A stretch of 64,000 nt of DNA from JAQVCM01 sp040403095 (GCA_040403095.1 JBBALI010000003.1:1-64000), one strand, 5' to 3'; positions 35,240 to 44,787 are shown, counted from the first letter of the stretch. Numbers and translations are program-made. The notes: generated by a model from the sequence alone, not told the origin.

Positions 35240-36205
35240 ATGAAACGAATTGCCATTTTTTGCGGAGGATATTCCTCTGAATTTGAAATTTCTATCAAAA
35301 GTGCAAATACGATTTTAGCAAATTTCCCTCAAGGATACGATCCGTTTTTGATTGAAGTTACCAAAGGCAATTGGACTGCTTTCTATCAAAATGAAAAATT
35401 GAATTTTAATCCTTGGAATTTGAGTTTTGAGTATAAAAATCAAGAGATTAAGATTGACGCAGCACTTATTTATATCCACGGAAATCCAGGTGAAAATGGA
35501 AAATTACAAGCATTTCTAGAAATGAAAGATGTTCAATTTATCAATTCTGGTGCCTTGGCTTCAGAGCTTTCATTCGATAAATGGTATTGCAATCAGTTTT
35601 TGCGTGGATTTGATATTCCTGTTGCTAAATCATTGTTATTGACATCCATCAATGCGTTTGAGAATCAATATATATTGGACACATTAGGATTACCTTGTTT
35701 TGTAAAACCATCAGATTCTGGTTCTAGTTATGGAATTTCGAAAGTTAAAACAGCGGATGAATTACAGCCTTCTTTGGAAAAAGCTTTTGCTGAAGGTGAA
35801 ACTGTTGTTATTGAATCTTTTTTGAATGGCACAGAGGTAACCTGTGGAGTTTACAGGACTAAAAATGGAATTCACGCACTTCCTTTAACGGAGATTGCCA
35901 CTGAAAATGATTTCTTTGATTACGAAGCTAAATATTTGGGTGCTTCACAAGAAATTACACCTGCTCGAGTATCTGAGGAAATAAGAGATAAAGTACAAGA
36001 AATTTCCAAAAAAATCTATCAATTGTTGCGATTAAGATCAATTGCTCGAATTGATTTTATGCTTGTTAATGATGTGCCTCATGTAATTGAAGTGAACACA
36101 ACACCTGGATTTTCACCAGCAAGTTTGGTTCCTCAAATGATTGCCTGTGAAGGAAATACCATTCAAAATTTTTGGAAAGAGATTTTGGAGGTTGAATTAA
36201 AATAA
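35240..36205 (+). CDS. ddl: D-alanine--D-alanine ligase
   Basis: This ATP-grasp ligase makes the D-Ala-D-Ala end of the peptidoglycan precursor. It begins with IAIFCGGYSSEFEISIKSA, the substrate-binding Glu region. It has YIHGNPGENGKLQAFLEM, the ATP-binding CFVKPSDSGSSYGISKV, and the metal-binding IARIDFMLVNDVPHVIEVNTTPG. The length of 321 is typical. It is divergent from the PASTA gene. Confidence 0.95.
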   Translation: MKRIAIFCGGYSSEFEISIKSANTILANFPQGYDPFLIEVTKGNWTAFYQNEKLNFNPWNLSFEYKNQEIKIDAALIYIHGNPGENGKLQAFLEMKDVQFINSGALASELSFDKWYCNQFLRGFDIPVAKSLLLTSINAFENQYILDTLGLPCFVKPSDSGSSYGISKVKTADELQPSLEKAFAEGETVVIESFLNGTEVTCGVYRTKNGIHALPLTEIATENDFFDYEAKYLGASQEITPARVSEEIRDKVQEISKKIYQLLRLRSIARIDFMLVNDVPHVIEVNTTPGFSPASLVPQMIACEGNTIQNFWKEILEVELK

Positions 36206-36271
36206 ATTCATTATCGCTTGATTAACTCTTGATTAACAAACTTTCTTTCAATCTTTTGTTAGTTTTTTTCT

Positions 36272-36279
36272 TATTTTTG
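36272..36279 (+). promoter_or_regulatory. -7 promoter element TATTTTTG upstream of rfbB
   Basis: TAnnTTTG match, 20 bases before the rfbB start codon at 36300. Confidence 0.4.
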
Positions 36280-36299
36280 AGGCATAAATTAAAGTAAAC

Positions 36300-37337
36300 A
36301 TGAATATTTTAATCACGGGAGGTGCTGGTTTTATTGGTTCGCATGTAGTGCGAAGATTTTTGAAATTTTATCCAAATTACAATATTATTAACTTCGATAA
36401 ATTGACTTACGCAGGTAATTTGTCAAACTTGAAAGATGTTGAAGATAATTCTAGATACTCTTTTTTTAGAGGAGATATTTGTTCTTTAGATGATGTAACA
36501 AATGCATTTAAAACACATAATATTACACATGTAATTCACTTGGCTGCTGAATCTCATGTCGATCGTTCCATAGAGGGACCTTTGGAATTTGCGATGACTA
36601 ATGTGGTTGGAACATTGAATTTACTCTCTGTTGCCAAGTCTTTCTGGACAGAGGGAGAACATGTTTTTCACCATGTTTCTACAGATGAGGTTTATGGAAG
36701 TTTGGGTGATGAAGGTTTATTTAAAGAAACTACTCCTTACGATCCACGTAGTCCTTATTCAGCGTCAAAAGCATCTTCAGATCATTTCGTAAGTGCATTT
36801 TATCATACTTATGGATTTCCTGTGAAAATGTCAAATTGCTCTAACAATTATGGAAGTCATCATTTTCCTGAAAAATTGATTCCTTTAATGATTGGCAACA
36901 TTGTGAATATGAGACCTCTTCCAGTTTATGGAAAAGGAGACAATATTCGCGATTGGTTGTGGGTAGAAGATCATGCATCTGCCATTGATGCCATTTTTCA
37001 TAACGGAAAAATCGGTGAATCATATAATGTTGGGGGATTAAACGAATGGAGAAATATTGATTTAGTCAATTTTTTATGTGAATTGTTAGATAAAAAATTG
37101 AATCGAGAATCAGGTACGAGTGCGTCTTTAATTACTTATGTAAAAGACCGAGCAGGTCATGATCAGAGATACGCTATTGATGCTTCAAAAATTGCTACTG
37201 AACTGGGTTGGAAACCGTCGATTAAATTCGAAGAAGGTTTAGAAAAGACCGTAGATTGGTATTTGAATAATCAAGATTGGGTGGATGAAGTTACCAGTGG
37301 TGCGTACCAAGAATATTACAAAAAAATGTATTCATAA
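36300..37337 (+). CDS. rfbB: dTDP-glucose 4,6-dehydratase
   Basis: This extended short-chain dehydrogenase converts dTDP-glucose to 4-keto-6-deoxyglucose for sugar chains such as rhamnose-containing O-antigen. NAD is bound by GGAGFIGSH (about 7-15). The catalytic set is STDEVYGSLG with YSASKAS (YxxxK). HLAAESHVDRSIEGP and the C-terminal RAGHDQRYAIDASK are hallmark RmlB segments. 345 residues. No other rml genes are adjacent. A strong terminator follows the stop codon. Confidence 0.93.
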   Translation: MNILITGGAGFIGSHVVRRFLKFYPNYNIINFDKLTYAGNLSNLKDVEDNSRYSFFRGDICSLDDVTNAFKTHNITHVIHLAAESHVDRSIEGPLEFAMTNVVGTLNLLSVAKSFWTEGEHVFHHVSTDEVYGSLGDEGLFKETTPYDPRSPYSASKASSDHFVSAFYHTYGFPVKMSNCSNNYGSHHFPEKLIPLMIGNIVNMRPLPVYGKGDNIRDWLWVEDHASAIDAIFHNGKIGESYNVGGLNEWRNIDLVNFLCELLDKKLNRESGTSASLITYVKDRAGHDQRYAIDASKIATELGWKPSIKFEEGLEKTVDWYLNNQDWVDEVTSGAYQEYYKKMYS

Positions 37338-37341
37338 ATTG

Positions 37342-37372
37342 AAAGAGGAATTGCGTATGTAATTCCTCTTTT
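37342..37372. terminator. bidirectional intrinsic terminator between rfbB and the Fic gene
   Basis: AAAGAGGAATT (37342-37352) pairs with AATTCCTCTTT (37361-37371) across an 8-base loop, with T-rich flanks on both strands. It sits between two convergent stop codons. Confidence 0.8.
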
Positions 37373-37375
37373 GGT

Positions 37376-38443
37376 TTACCTACTTAGTTCAATGTGTTCC
37401 TTAAGAGCTGATTTAACAGTATTTGCAACCAATTCATAAAATGAAGCTTTTTGATCAATAGGTGCGTTTTCTAAAGCTTTGTAGTATTCCAAACGAGAAT
37501 TTAAATCTCCTTTTATATTGGCGATTGGAAAGTCATTTTGCAATAAAATTAAATTCATAATTAAACGAGTTGTTCTTCCATTTCCATCAATGAAAGGGTG
37601 AATTCTGACAATTTGCTCATGCATTTCTGCTGCTAAAATGATGGGATGAAGTAAATTTTTATTTTTTTGATAAAATTCAAAAACTTCTTCCATCATTCGA
37701 TTTAAAAGAAATGGCTCTGGCGGAAAATGTGAACTTCCAGAAATTCTGACTCCGATTGAGCGATATAAACCTGCATTTTCTCTATCGATTCCTTTCAAAA
37801 CTAAATAATGAATTTGTTTCAAGATGCGTTCTGTGAATTCAATTTTATCCTTCACAATTTCTGTAATAAATTCTATTGCTTCTGAGTGATTTACAACTTC
37901 AAGATGCTCTCTCATGGATTTTCCACCTATCGTTAAACCTTCATTTATTACCAAATGCGTTTCCTGCAAAGTCAATGTGTTACCTTCAATTCGATTGCTC
38001 TCATATGTATAATTCAAACCAAAATATTCATTCATTTTCTGAAGTTGAATACTATTTAACGGTTTAAGTTGATTCCATTCTGCTTTCTGCATATCGCAGT
38101 ATAAAAGCAATGTTTGCAATTTTTCTGGTAATAGATTTTGAAGCTTTTCTGCTGCTGATAATGCGTATGAAATTTTATGGTCTGCAACCATCATAGACTC
38201 TGCATAAAATTCCTCGTTTTCAACAATTCGATATATTTTCTCTCCCAACCAAAGTGTCAAAGTTTCTTTTTTATCTAATTCTAAAGTTTCCAACAAGCGA
38301 TTTATTTGAGGCTTTGTTGGAATTCTTTCACCTTTTTCAAATTTATTAAGCAAAGAATAATCGATGGAGGTTTCTGTACTTAATTTACGTAAACTCCATT
38401 CTTTGATCGTTCTTCCTTCTTTCAAGTAATCTGATAATTCCAT
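37376..38443 (-). CDS. Fic family protein with N-terminal HTH domain
   Basis: The N-terminal 65 residues look like an XRE-type helix-turn-helix (LRKLSTETSIDYSLLNKFEKGERIP). The Fic domain follows, with catalytic motif HPFIDGNGRTTR (His282 to Arg293). Upstream, SNRIEG (149-154) fits the [S/T]xxxE[G/N] inhibitory helix of class II Fic proteins, so the enzyme is probably autoinhibited. Fic enzymes usually transfer AMP to Tyr/Ser/Thr of target proteins. ATG 38443 is chosen over 38479 because the upstream 12 residues are atypical. No toxin-antitoxin partner gene is next to it. Confidence 0.9.
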   Translation of the reverse strand: MELSDYLKEGRTIKEWSLRKLSTETSIDYSLLNKFEKGERIPTKPQINRLLETLELDKKETLTLWLGEKIYRIVENEEFYAESMMVADHKISYALSAAEKLQNLLPEKLQTLLLYCDMQKAEWNQLKPLNSIQLQKMNEYFGLNYTYESNRIEGNTLTLQETHLVINEGLTIGGKSMREHLEVVNHSEAIEFITEIVKDKIEFTERILKQIHYLVLKGIDRENAGLYRSIGVRISGSSHFPPEPFLLNRMMEEVFEFYQKNKNLLHPIILAAEMHEQIVRIHPFIDGNGRTTRLIMNLILLQNDFPIANIKGDLNSRLEYYKALENAPIDQKASFYELVANTVKSALKEHIELSR

Positions 38444-38537
38444 GTTGACAATAATATCGTTGACAAATTTATTCCACAAAGTTATTCTTTTTCTCTTGAT
38501 TAAAAAAATTCCTCCTATATTTTTTTACCTTCGCTTC

Positions 38538-39443
38538 ATGTTATCCAATTTTTGTAAAATCTTTTTGGCACTTTTGATTTATACCAATGCATGGTCTCAA
38601 TCCACATTGCTTTCTCCTTCAGATTCTTTGAATAAGAAAAGATTGGTTTCTACTTCTATTGTTACTGGTGTCATTTGGTCAGGAAGTATCATTGGATTAT
38701 CTTCAATTTGGTATAAAGATTTCCCGAAAACTTCATTTCATACATTTGATGATTCCCGTGAATGGATGCAAATGGACAAGATGGGACACATTTTTACTGC
38801 TTATCATTTGAGTGATAAAGTTTCAAAAATCTATCGTTGGTCGGGATTGGACAGAAAGAAAAGTGCTTTGATTGGCGCAGGCGTCGGATGGGGCTATCAA
38901 ATGTCTTTTGAATTCCTTGATGCGCAAAGCGCTGGCTGGGGATTTTCTTGGTCAGATGTTGGTGCAAACACCATTGGAAGTGCACTTTTTTTGTCTCAGG
39001 AATTGCTTTGGCAAGAACAATATTTGAAGTTAAAATTTTCCTACAGTCCAAGTGATTTTGCACAATATCGACCTTCGATTTTAGGCGCTACTTTTCCAGA
39101 AAGATTATTGAAAGATTACAATGGACAAACTTATTGGTTGACATTTTCTCCAGGATCTATTTTTCCGAAAAGTAAAATTCCTGCTTGGATAGCTATTGCT
39201 GCGGGTTACAGCGTGAATGCGAAACTCGTTGGAAACAATGACTTTTTTCAAACTACTGATGGTTTGAAAAGTTTCACAGCCAAAAGAGAATTTGTACTTT
39301 CTTTAGATTTAGACGTAACAAAATTGCCCATCAAAAAGCAGTGGCTAAAGAAAGTGCTGAGCCCATTTAATGTAGTCAAAATACCTTTCCCTGCTTTGGT
39401 TTTTCGAGGAAATGAAATTTCTGGAAGATTACTTTATTTCTAA
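38538..39443 (+). CDS. DUF2279-like protein with signal peptide
   Basis: The signal peptide (about 1-21, ending NAWSQ) is followed by a membrane-inserted or barrel-like protein. The core MDKMGHIFTAYHLSDKVSKIYRWSGL and GWGYQMSFEFLDAQSAGWGFSWSDVGANTIGSALF are characteristic of DUF2279 (YfiM-related, VanZ-like) proteins. The frame is open to 38442, but ATG 38538 starts a good signal peptide. TACCTTCG (38526-38533), one base off the -7 consensus, lies 4 bases before it. Function is unknown; outer-membrane or periplasmic location is inferred. Confidence 0.83.
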   Translation: MLSNFCKIFLALLIYTNAWSQSTLLSPSDSLNKKRLVSTSIVTGVIWSGSIIGLSSIWYKDFPKTSFHTFDDSREWMQMDKMGHIFTAYHLSDKVSKIYRWSGLDRKKSALIGAGVGWGYQMSFEFLDAQSAGWGFSWSDVGANTIGSALFLSQELLWQEQYLKLKFSYSPSDFAQYRPSILGATFPERLLKDYNGQTYWLTFSPGSIFPKSKIPAWIAIAAGYSVNAKLVGNNDFFQTTDGLKSFTAKREFVLSLDLDVTKLPIKKQWLKKVLSPFNVVKIPFPALVFRGNEISGRLLYF

Positions 39444-39450
39444 AGCTTGA

Positions 39451-40695
39451 TTATTCAGTCCATTTTTTCAGAACAACAGAAGCAATGTGTCCACCAAACC
39501 CAAATGTATTGCTCATTGCATATTGAATTTCCTTAGCCTGTGCTTTTTCTAGTGGAAAATCGAATAAATTCGCAAATTCTGGTTCAATTTCTTGGGTATT
39601 GATTGTTGGAGGGACCATATTGTCTTGCAAAGCTTTGATACAAATAATGGCTTCAATTGCCCCTGCAGCACCTAATAAATGTCCAGTCATGGATTTCGTT
39701 CCAGAAATACTTAATGATTTTCTCTCTCCAAAAACACGTTTTGCTGCAATCAATTCGCTCGTGTCACCTTGCGCTGTTGAAGTTGCATGCATGTTGATAT
39801 AATCGATTTCATCCGCTGTAATTCCTGCTTCTTCCATCGCCAAGTTCATTCCTAAAACTGCACCATCGCCTTCAGGATGTGTACCTGTCAAATGATAAGC
39901 ATCCGCAGCCATTCCGCCACCTACAACTTCAGCGTAAATTTTGGCACCACGTTTTTTCGCGTGCTCATATTCTTCCAAAATCAAAGCACCGGCGCCTTCT
40001 CCCATCACAAATCCATCGCGATTAACATCAAAAGGACGGGAAGCTAATTCCGGAGTTTCATTTAAAGTTGAAAGTGCTTTCGCAGAAGAAAATCCTCCAA
40101 TCGCAGATTGCGTAATTGCTGCTTCGGATCCACCTGAAATAATCATGTCAGCTTTGTTCCAACGAATGTAATTGAAGGCTTCAATCAATGCAGTATTTGA
40201 AGTCGCACAAGCAGAAACTGGGCAAAAATTTACACCACGTAAACCATATTTGATGGAAATGATTCCCGATGCGATATCAACCAAAATGCGCGGAATGAAA
40301 AAAGGCGTAAAACGAGGAGTTCCATCGCCTTCACAAAATTCAATCATTTGGTCTTGAAAAGTTTGAATTCCTCCATTTCCAGAACCCCAAATAACACCAA
40401 TTCTGTCTCTATTTAAAGATTCAAAATCAATCTTACCATCTTCAACAGCTTGCTGCACAGAAACCAATGCGTACTGAGAAAACAAATCATATTTTCTTAT
40501 TTCTTTCACATCAAAATGTGCTTTTGCATCAAAATCTTTCAATTCACAAGCAAAAGTTGTTTTGAATTTTGAAGTATCGAATTTCGTGATTTTCCCAGCG
40601 CCACTGACACCAGCTTGAATGTTTTTCCAAAAAGAATCTACATCGTTCCCCACCGGAGTCAAAGCCCCAAGCCCTGTTATTACTACTCTTCTCAT
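39451..40695 (-). CDS. fabF: beta-ketoacyl-ACP synthase II
   Basis: FabF elongates fatty acids. The thiolase-fold enzyme has nucleophile Cys163 in PVSACATSN and the two catalytic His in NMHATSTAQGDT and TKSMTGHLLGAAGA. The C-terminal NTFGFGGHIASVVLK is also diagnostic. The length of 414 is normal. It lies 76 bases after sufT on the same strand, without an obvious terminator between. The usual acpP partner is not in the window. Confidence 0.95.
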   Translation of the reverse strand: MRRVVITGLGALTPVGNDVDSFWKNIQAGVSGAGKITKFDTSKFKTTFACELKDFDAKAHFDVKEIRKYDLFSQYALVSVQQAVEDGKIDFESLNRDRIGVIWGSGNGGIQTFQDQMIEFCEGDGTPRFTPFFIPRILVDIASGIISIKYGLRGVNFCPVSACATSNTALIEAFNYIRWNKADMIISGGSEAAITQSAIGGFSSAKALSTLNETPELASRPFDVNRDGFVMGEGAGALILEEYEHAKKRGAKIYAEVVGGGMAADAYHLTGTHPEGDGAVLGMNLAMEEAGITADEIDYINMHATSTAQGDTSELIAAKRVFGERKSLSISGTKSMTGHLLGAAGAIEAIICIKALQDNMVPPTINTQEIEPEFANLFDFPLEKAQAKEIQYAMSNTFGFGGHIASVVLKKWTE

Positions 40696-40771
40696 CTTAA
40701 AAATATCTTAAAAATCCGTGAATCTCTTAATCGGTAATTTGCTAGTCTTTAAATCTTCTAAATCGAAGCCC

Positions 40772-41077
40772 CTACAAAAAACCCAACTCTAATTTCGCTT
40801 CTTCGCTCATCATGTCCTTGTCCCAAGGTGGATCAAAAACGATGTTTACTTTTGCGCTGTTTACGCCTTCAATTGCTCCCACTTTGTCTTCTACTTCTTT
40901 GGGCATCGTTTCAGCGACTGGGCAATTTGGTGACGTTAATGTCATGTCAATCGAAACATTTTTGTCAGCATCAATGTTGACTTCGTAAATCAATCCCAAT
41001 TCAAATACATCGACTGGAATTTCGGGATCGTAAATGGTTTTAAGAACCTCGACTACTTTATTTTCTAGTTCAATCAT
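40772..41077 (-). CDS. SufT-like DUF59 iron-sulfur assembly factor
   Basis: This 101-residue MIP18/DUF59 protein has VLKTIYDPEIPVDVFELGLIY, DMTLTSPNCPVAETMP (conserved Cys) and DPPWDKDMMSEEAK. It assists in delivering Fe-S clusters. It follows sufE by 3 bases and sufS comes before that, forming a SUF maturation unit. Confidence 0.92.
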   Translation of the reverse strand: MIELENKVVEVLKTIYDPEIPVDVFELGLIYEVNIDADKNVSIDMTLTSPNCPVAETMPKEVEDKVGAIEGVNSAKVNIVFDPPWDKDMMSEEAKLELGFL

Positions 41078-41080
41078 TGT

Positions 41081-41518
41081 TTATGCTTTTTGTTCTGAAT
41101 CGTTTGTTGTTAATGCTTGTAAAGCAGACATTTTCATTTTTTTGACCATGCTTGCTAATCCGTTTGAACGCGTTGGTGAGAGGTGTTCATGTAAACCAAT
41201 TTCTTGGATAAAATGTAAATCGCATTTAGCAATATCTTCTGGCTTTTCATCGTCTAAAACGCGAATCAAAAGCCCGATAATTCCTTTTGTGATAATCGCA
41301 TCAGAATCTGCTTTGAAATGCATTTTGCCATCTGCGAAACTAGAATCTAACCACACTTGGGATTGACAACCTTCGATGATTCTATCTTTGGTTTTTTTCT
41401 CTTCTTCGATAATGGGTAAATCTCTTCCAAGCTCAATGATGTATTCATATTTTTCCATCCAATCATCATAAATGGCAAAATCTTCAACTATTTCTTTTTG
41501 TTTTTCTTCTAATGTCAT
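41081..41518 (-). CDS. sufE: SufE-like sulfur acceptor protein
   Basis: SufE accepts persulfide sulfur from SufS through Cys51 in IIEGCQSQVWL and passes it on for Fe-S cluster building. The 145-residue protein is complete, including LSPTRSNGLASMVKKMK at the C-terminus. It is 28 bases downstream of sufS and 3 bases upstream of the DUF59 gene. Confidence 0.93.
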   Translation of the reverse strand: MTLEEKQKEIVEDFAIYDDWMEKYEYIIELGRDLPIIEEEKKTKDRIIEGCQSQVWLDSSFADGKMHFKADSDAIITKGIIGLLIRVLDDEKPEDIAKCDLHFIQEIGLHEHLSPTRSNGLASMVKKMKMSALQALTTNDSEQKA

Positions 41519-41546
41519 GACTGAACTTTTAATGCTGAAAAGATTT

Positions 41547-42782
41547 CTATTTCAACATTCCAATGCTTTTTTCAACAGCAGCGATAAATGTATCAATTTC
41601 TTCTTTCGTATTGTAAAACGCAAAAGAAGCCCTAACTGTTCCAGGAATCTTGTAAAAATCCATCAAAGGTTGTGTACAATGATGACCAGTTCTCACTGCA
41701 ATACCTTGTTTGTCAAGCAATGTACCCATGTCGAAAGGATGAATTCCATCAACGATAAAAGAGACAACGCTCGTTTTCTTTTTTGATTCACCAATTATAT
41801 TCATGTCCTCAAACGTCAACAACAAATCTTGGGCATAATCAGCCAATTCAGTTTCGTGTTTTTTGATGGATTCAATGTCGAATTGATTTAAATATTCCAA
41901 AGCTTTTCCCAAACAAATTCCACCTGCAATGTGCGGTGTTCCAGCTTCAAACTTGTAGGGTAATTCGTTATACGTCGTTTTGTCAAATGTAACTTTCAAA
42001 ATCATATCGCCACCACCTTGATACGGAGGCATGCGATCTAACAAAGCTTCTTTTCCGTATAAAACGCCAATTCCAGTCGGGCCAAAAACCTTGTGACCAG
42101 AAAAAACAAAGAAATCGCAGTCTAAATCTTTGACATCAATTTTGTCATGCTGAATACTCTGAGCGCCATCAATTAAAACTTTCGCACCCACAGCATGCGC
42201 TTTTTGAATCATTTCTTTAACTGGATTAATCGTTCCAAGCGTATTCGAAATGTGCGTTACTGAAACTAATTTTGTTTTAGATGAAAGTAATTTTTCAAAT
42301 TCATCTTGGATAATTTCACCTTTTTTGTTGATAGGAATTACTTTCAAAACGCAGCCTTTTCGCTCACAAAGCATTTGCCATGGAACAATATTTGAATGAT
42401 GCTCCATCGCTGAAATCAAAATTTCGTCGCCAGCATTCAAAAGATGACCGTAAGAGGAAGCAACCAAATTGATTCCATCTGTAGTTCCTTTCGTGAAAAT
42501 GATTTCGTCCGAAGATTTAGCGTTCAAATATGCGGCAATAAACTTGCGAGATGCTTCGTATTCTGAAGTTGCTTTTTGACTTAAATGGTGGACTCCACGG
42601 TGAATATTGGCGTTGTCTTTACTGTAGTATTGATTGATTGCATCTAAAACATACTGAGGCTTTTGTGAAGTCGCCCCATTATCGAAATAGATTAAATTTT
42701 TGCCGTAAATTGTCTGACGCAAAGCGGGGAAATCTTCTCTGATTTCTCTAACGCTAAACTTTCTTTTGATAGTTGAATCCAT
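41547..42782 (-). CDS. sufS: cysteine desulfurase SufS
   Basis: This PLP enzyme takes sulfur from cysteine for Fe-S cluster assembly. PLP-binding Lys is in FSGHKVFGPTGIG, the active-site Cys is in RTGHHCTQPLM, and EHHSNIVPWQ is conserved. It has 411 residues. ATG 42782 is preferred to the open frame starting at 42854, because the family N-terminus begins there and a promoter box lies 9 bases upstream. Confidence 0.94.
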   Translation of the reverse strand: MDSTIKRKFSVREIREDFPALRQTIYGKNLIYFDNGATSQKPQYVLDAINQYYSKDNANIHRGVHHLSQKATSEYEASRKFIAAYLNAKSSDEIIFTKGTTDGINLVASSYGHLLNAGDEILISAMEHHSNIVPWQMLCERKGCVLKVIPINKKGEIIQDEFEKLLSSKTKLVSVTHISNTLGTINPVKEMIQKAHAVGAKVLIDGAQSIQHDKIDVKDLDCDFFVFSGHKVFGPTGIGVLYGKEALLDRMPPYQGGGDMILKVTFDKTTYNELPYKFEAGTPHIAGGICLGKALEYLNQFDIESIKKHETELADYAQDLLLTFEDMNIIGESKKKTSVVSFIVDGIHPFDMGTLLDKQGIAVRTGHHCTQPLMDFYKIPGTVRASFAFYNTKEEIDTFIAAVEKSIGMLK

Positions 42783-42791
42783 AATCGGATA

Positions 42792-42799
42792 CAAAGATA
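42792..42799 (-). promoter_or_regulatory. -7 promoter element TATCTTTG upstream of sufS
   Basis: Minus-strand exact TAnnTTTG match, 9 bases before the sufS ATG at 42782, predicting a leader of only a few bases for the sufS-sufE-sufT operon. Confidence 0.5.
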
Positions 42800-42854
42800 C
42801 AATTTGCTTATTTAAAATCCTTCTAAACAGGAAATAGTTTGCTTTAATCAGCAA

Positions 42855-43583
42855 TTATTTTTGCCATTCAAAACCAAAAGAATTGATTTTGTATCTCGAA
42901 GCAAATTTAGATTTCTCAATTACCGTGTTTTCTTCGCTCGTTTGAGAATGATTTTTTATAAAGATTTGTCCAAATTCATCCATTTTAACCAATTGATACA
43001 TTTCGTATGACATGGGAGCATCTGCACCGGATTCTTTGGCAGCCAATGTAATACACGAAATTATTTTACCATTTTTCACCAAACTTCCCATCACATCGTG
43101 ACCAAAGTAGTACGGACAAGCATCAAATGATTTGTAAACAATTTCCCACAAAAGCAAGGCTGTTGAATCACCATATTCAATTCTTCCAACCGCATTACAA
43201 ACTGCATTTTCTGTCATTCCGATGTCCAATTTCTTCTTGAATTGAGCAAATTTCCCTTTTTCTTTCGCTTCTTGAACGAGGAAAAAATCATTCAAATAGT
43301 ATTTTTCCCTTGTTGTAATTTCGTCTACTGATAATTTTTTAGAAAGTAATTTCACTGTTGAGATATCAAGGTTTCCTTTTGAAAATTTGAATGTAGAATC
43401 TTTGACAAAATAAAGTGAATCGATAGTGAAATCTGAACCTTTTAAAGGAAATTTAGCGAGTTGACCAATGATCTCTTTCGGAAATTCAATCGATTTTTCT
43501 TCATTTAAATTGGATTTAACTTCATTTCCAACACAGGAAGAAAGAAAAGTCAATAGAATACCGATTAAATAATAAAATTTCAT
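42855..43583 (-). CDS. lipoprotein of unknown function
   Basis: A lipoprotein signal ends in LLTFLSSC (Cys 17), followed by a short acidic linker and about 215 residues of mixed structure. Segments LDIGMTENAVCNAVGRIEYGDS and FGHDVMGSLVKNGKIISCITLAAKESGADAP include four Cys in the mature protein. The GMTxxxVxxxxG pattern is somewhat like the SmpA/BamE fold, but this is weak. It lies 61 bases downstream of the AlgX-like gene on the same strand. No function is assigned. Confidence 0.7.
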   Translation of the reverse strand: MKFYYLIGILLTFLSSCVGNEVKSNLNEEKSIEFPKEIIGQLAKFPLKGSDFTIDSLYFVKDSTFKFSKGNLDISTVKLLSKKLSVDEITTREKYYLNDFFLVQEAKEKGKFAQFKKKLDIGMTENAVCNAVGRIEYGDSTALLLWEIVYKSFDACPYYFGHDVMGSLVKNGKIISCITLAAKESGADAPMSYEMYQLVKMDEFGQIFIKNHSQTSEENTVIEKSKFASRYKINSFGFEWQK

Positions 43584-43644
43584 TCGTTTTTTTTGGAAAA
43601 ATAAGGATTATTTGAGACTTGTTCGTTCTTAGATTTAAATTAAT

Positions 43645-44787
43645 CTACTTTGGATAATACTTAGCGTATAGTTGATCCACAAATCCAAAAGCAAATTTGA
43701 AAAGATTCGCATCTGTACAAATCAATACTACAACTTCATTTTTTTCTACTTCGGATCGAATATCAATGTCTCCAACTTTTTTTGGACTCTCATAACTGTC
43801 AGGATAAATTTCTTGATTGTAAAACCAAAATTGTCCATCACCAAAAACTTCTTTTGAAATTCCTGCATTGAACATTCCCCAAAAATAACTGTCTGAAACA
43901 ACCAAAACTTTAGGAGGTTTTTGCTGATTTTTTGGTTTTTCGTAGTGAAAAGTAGGATAAGCCATCGGATAAGTATCCATCATAAAAAACAGATTCATTC
44001 CTTCACCAATATCATAATCACCTTGTTCATTGACTTTTTTGACTTCCAATTTGTCTAATACCAATTTTGTCATTTCGGTTTTACGCATTTTACCAATAAC
44101 TTCGATAATTGAATCAGCAGCCAAGTATTCACCATATTTGCTCCAATGAATTCCAGCTTTTCCGTAAAGAGGATATTTACTTTTGGGTTTCATAGTCAAA
44201 AACCATTGATTGAAATCTAAATAATTGATTTTTTGAGATTTCATGGCTGATAGATAACCAGCATAATTCGTCTTACTGCGTTTTTGCTTTGCACAATAAT
44301 CTGGCAAATACTCAGGAAAGAAAGTTCCTTTTCCAGGCGCAAAAATCATCAAAAGGTCTTTATTCAATTTTTGAAGTGTATCTTGAATTTTCTTCAATTT
44401 ATAAACCTGACTTATAATCGCTTTTTCACCAATATAATCTGTACCTAAATAAGCTTTTAAGTAGTTTTTTTCAAACAAATAATTTTCTTTTCCAATCAAA
44501 ACACCATTCGCTTTGGCTTCATTGTAAAAACTATACGCTTGTTGATTATTGATGCGAATGAATGTGCTTCTGAATCCAAAATTGTTGTTTACATATTTTT
44601 CATAATTCTTTTGATATTCGCCACTTTTCCACGTTTCAAAAGTGAATGCTGGTTTTTCAAAAGTTTCAATTGCTCCTTTTAACGGTTCCAATTCAAAAAT
44701 ATTCAAACTAGCTTGCAGCATTGGAAGCAAAAGCAAAATCATGATTCCGCCAAATAAATATTGTTTTATTTTAGTTTGCTTTTCCAT
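43645..44787 (-). CDS. AlgX/AlgJ-like SGNH-type polymer O-acetyltransferase
   Basis: A membrane anchor (about 9-28) precedes a periplasmic SGNH-like domain. Visible elements are a catalytic-type GIHWSKYG (Trp-Ser after His, as in AlgJ/AlgX) and the nucleophile-like VVSDSYFWGMF. 380 residues. Its start overlaps the MBOAT gene stop by one base (44787), so they are co-translated. AlgX and AlgI partners together transfer acetyl groups to an extracellular polymer such as alginate, cellulose or peptidoglycan. Which polymer is modified here is unknown. Confidence 0.85.
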   Translation of the reverse strand: MEKQTKIKQYLFGGIMILLLLPMLQASLNIFELEPLKGAIETFEKPAFTFETWKSGEYQKNYEKYVNNNFGFRSTFIRINNQQAYSFYNEAKANGVLIGKENYLFEKNYLKAYLGTDYIGEKAIISQVYKLKKIQDTLQKLNKDLLMIFAPGKGTFFPEYLPDYCAKQKRSKTNYAGYLSAMKSQKINYLDFNQWFLTMKPKSKYPLYGKAGIHWSKYGEYLAADSIIEVIGKMRKTEMTKLVLDKLEVKKVNEQGDYDIGEGMNLFFMMDTYPMAYPTFHYEKPKNQQKPPKVLVVSDSYFWGMFNAGISKEVFGDGQFWFYNQEIYPDSYESPKKVGDIDIRSEVEKNEVVVLICTDANLFKFAFGFVDQLYAKYYPK

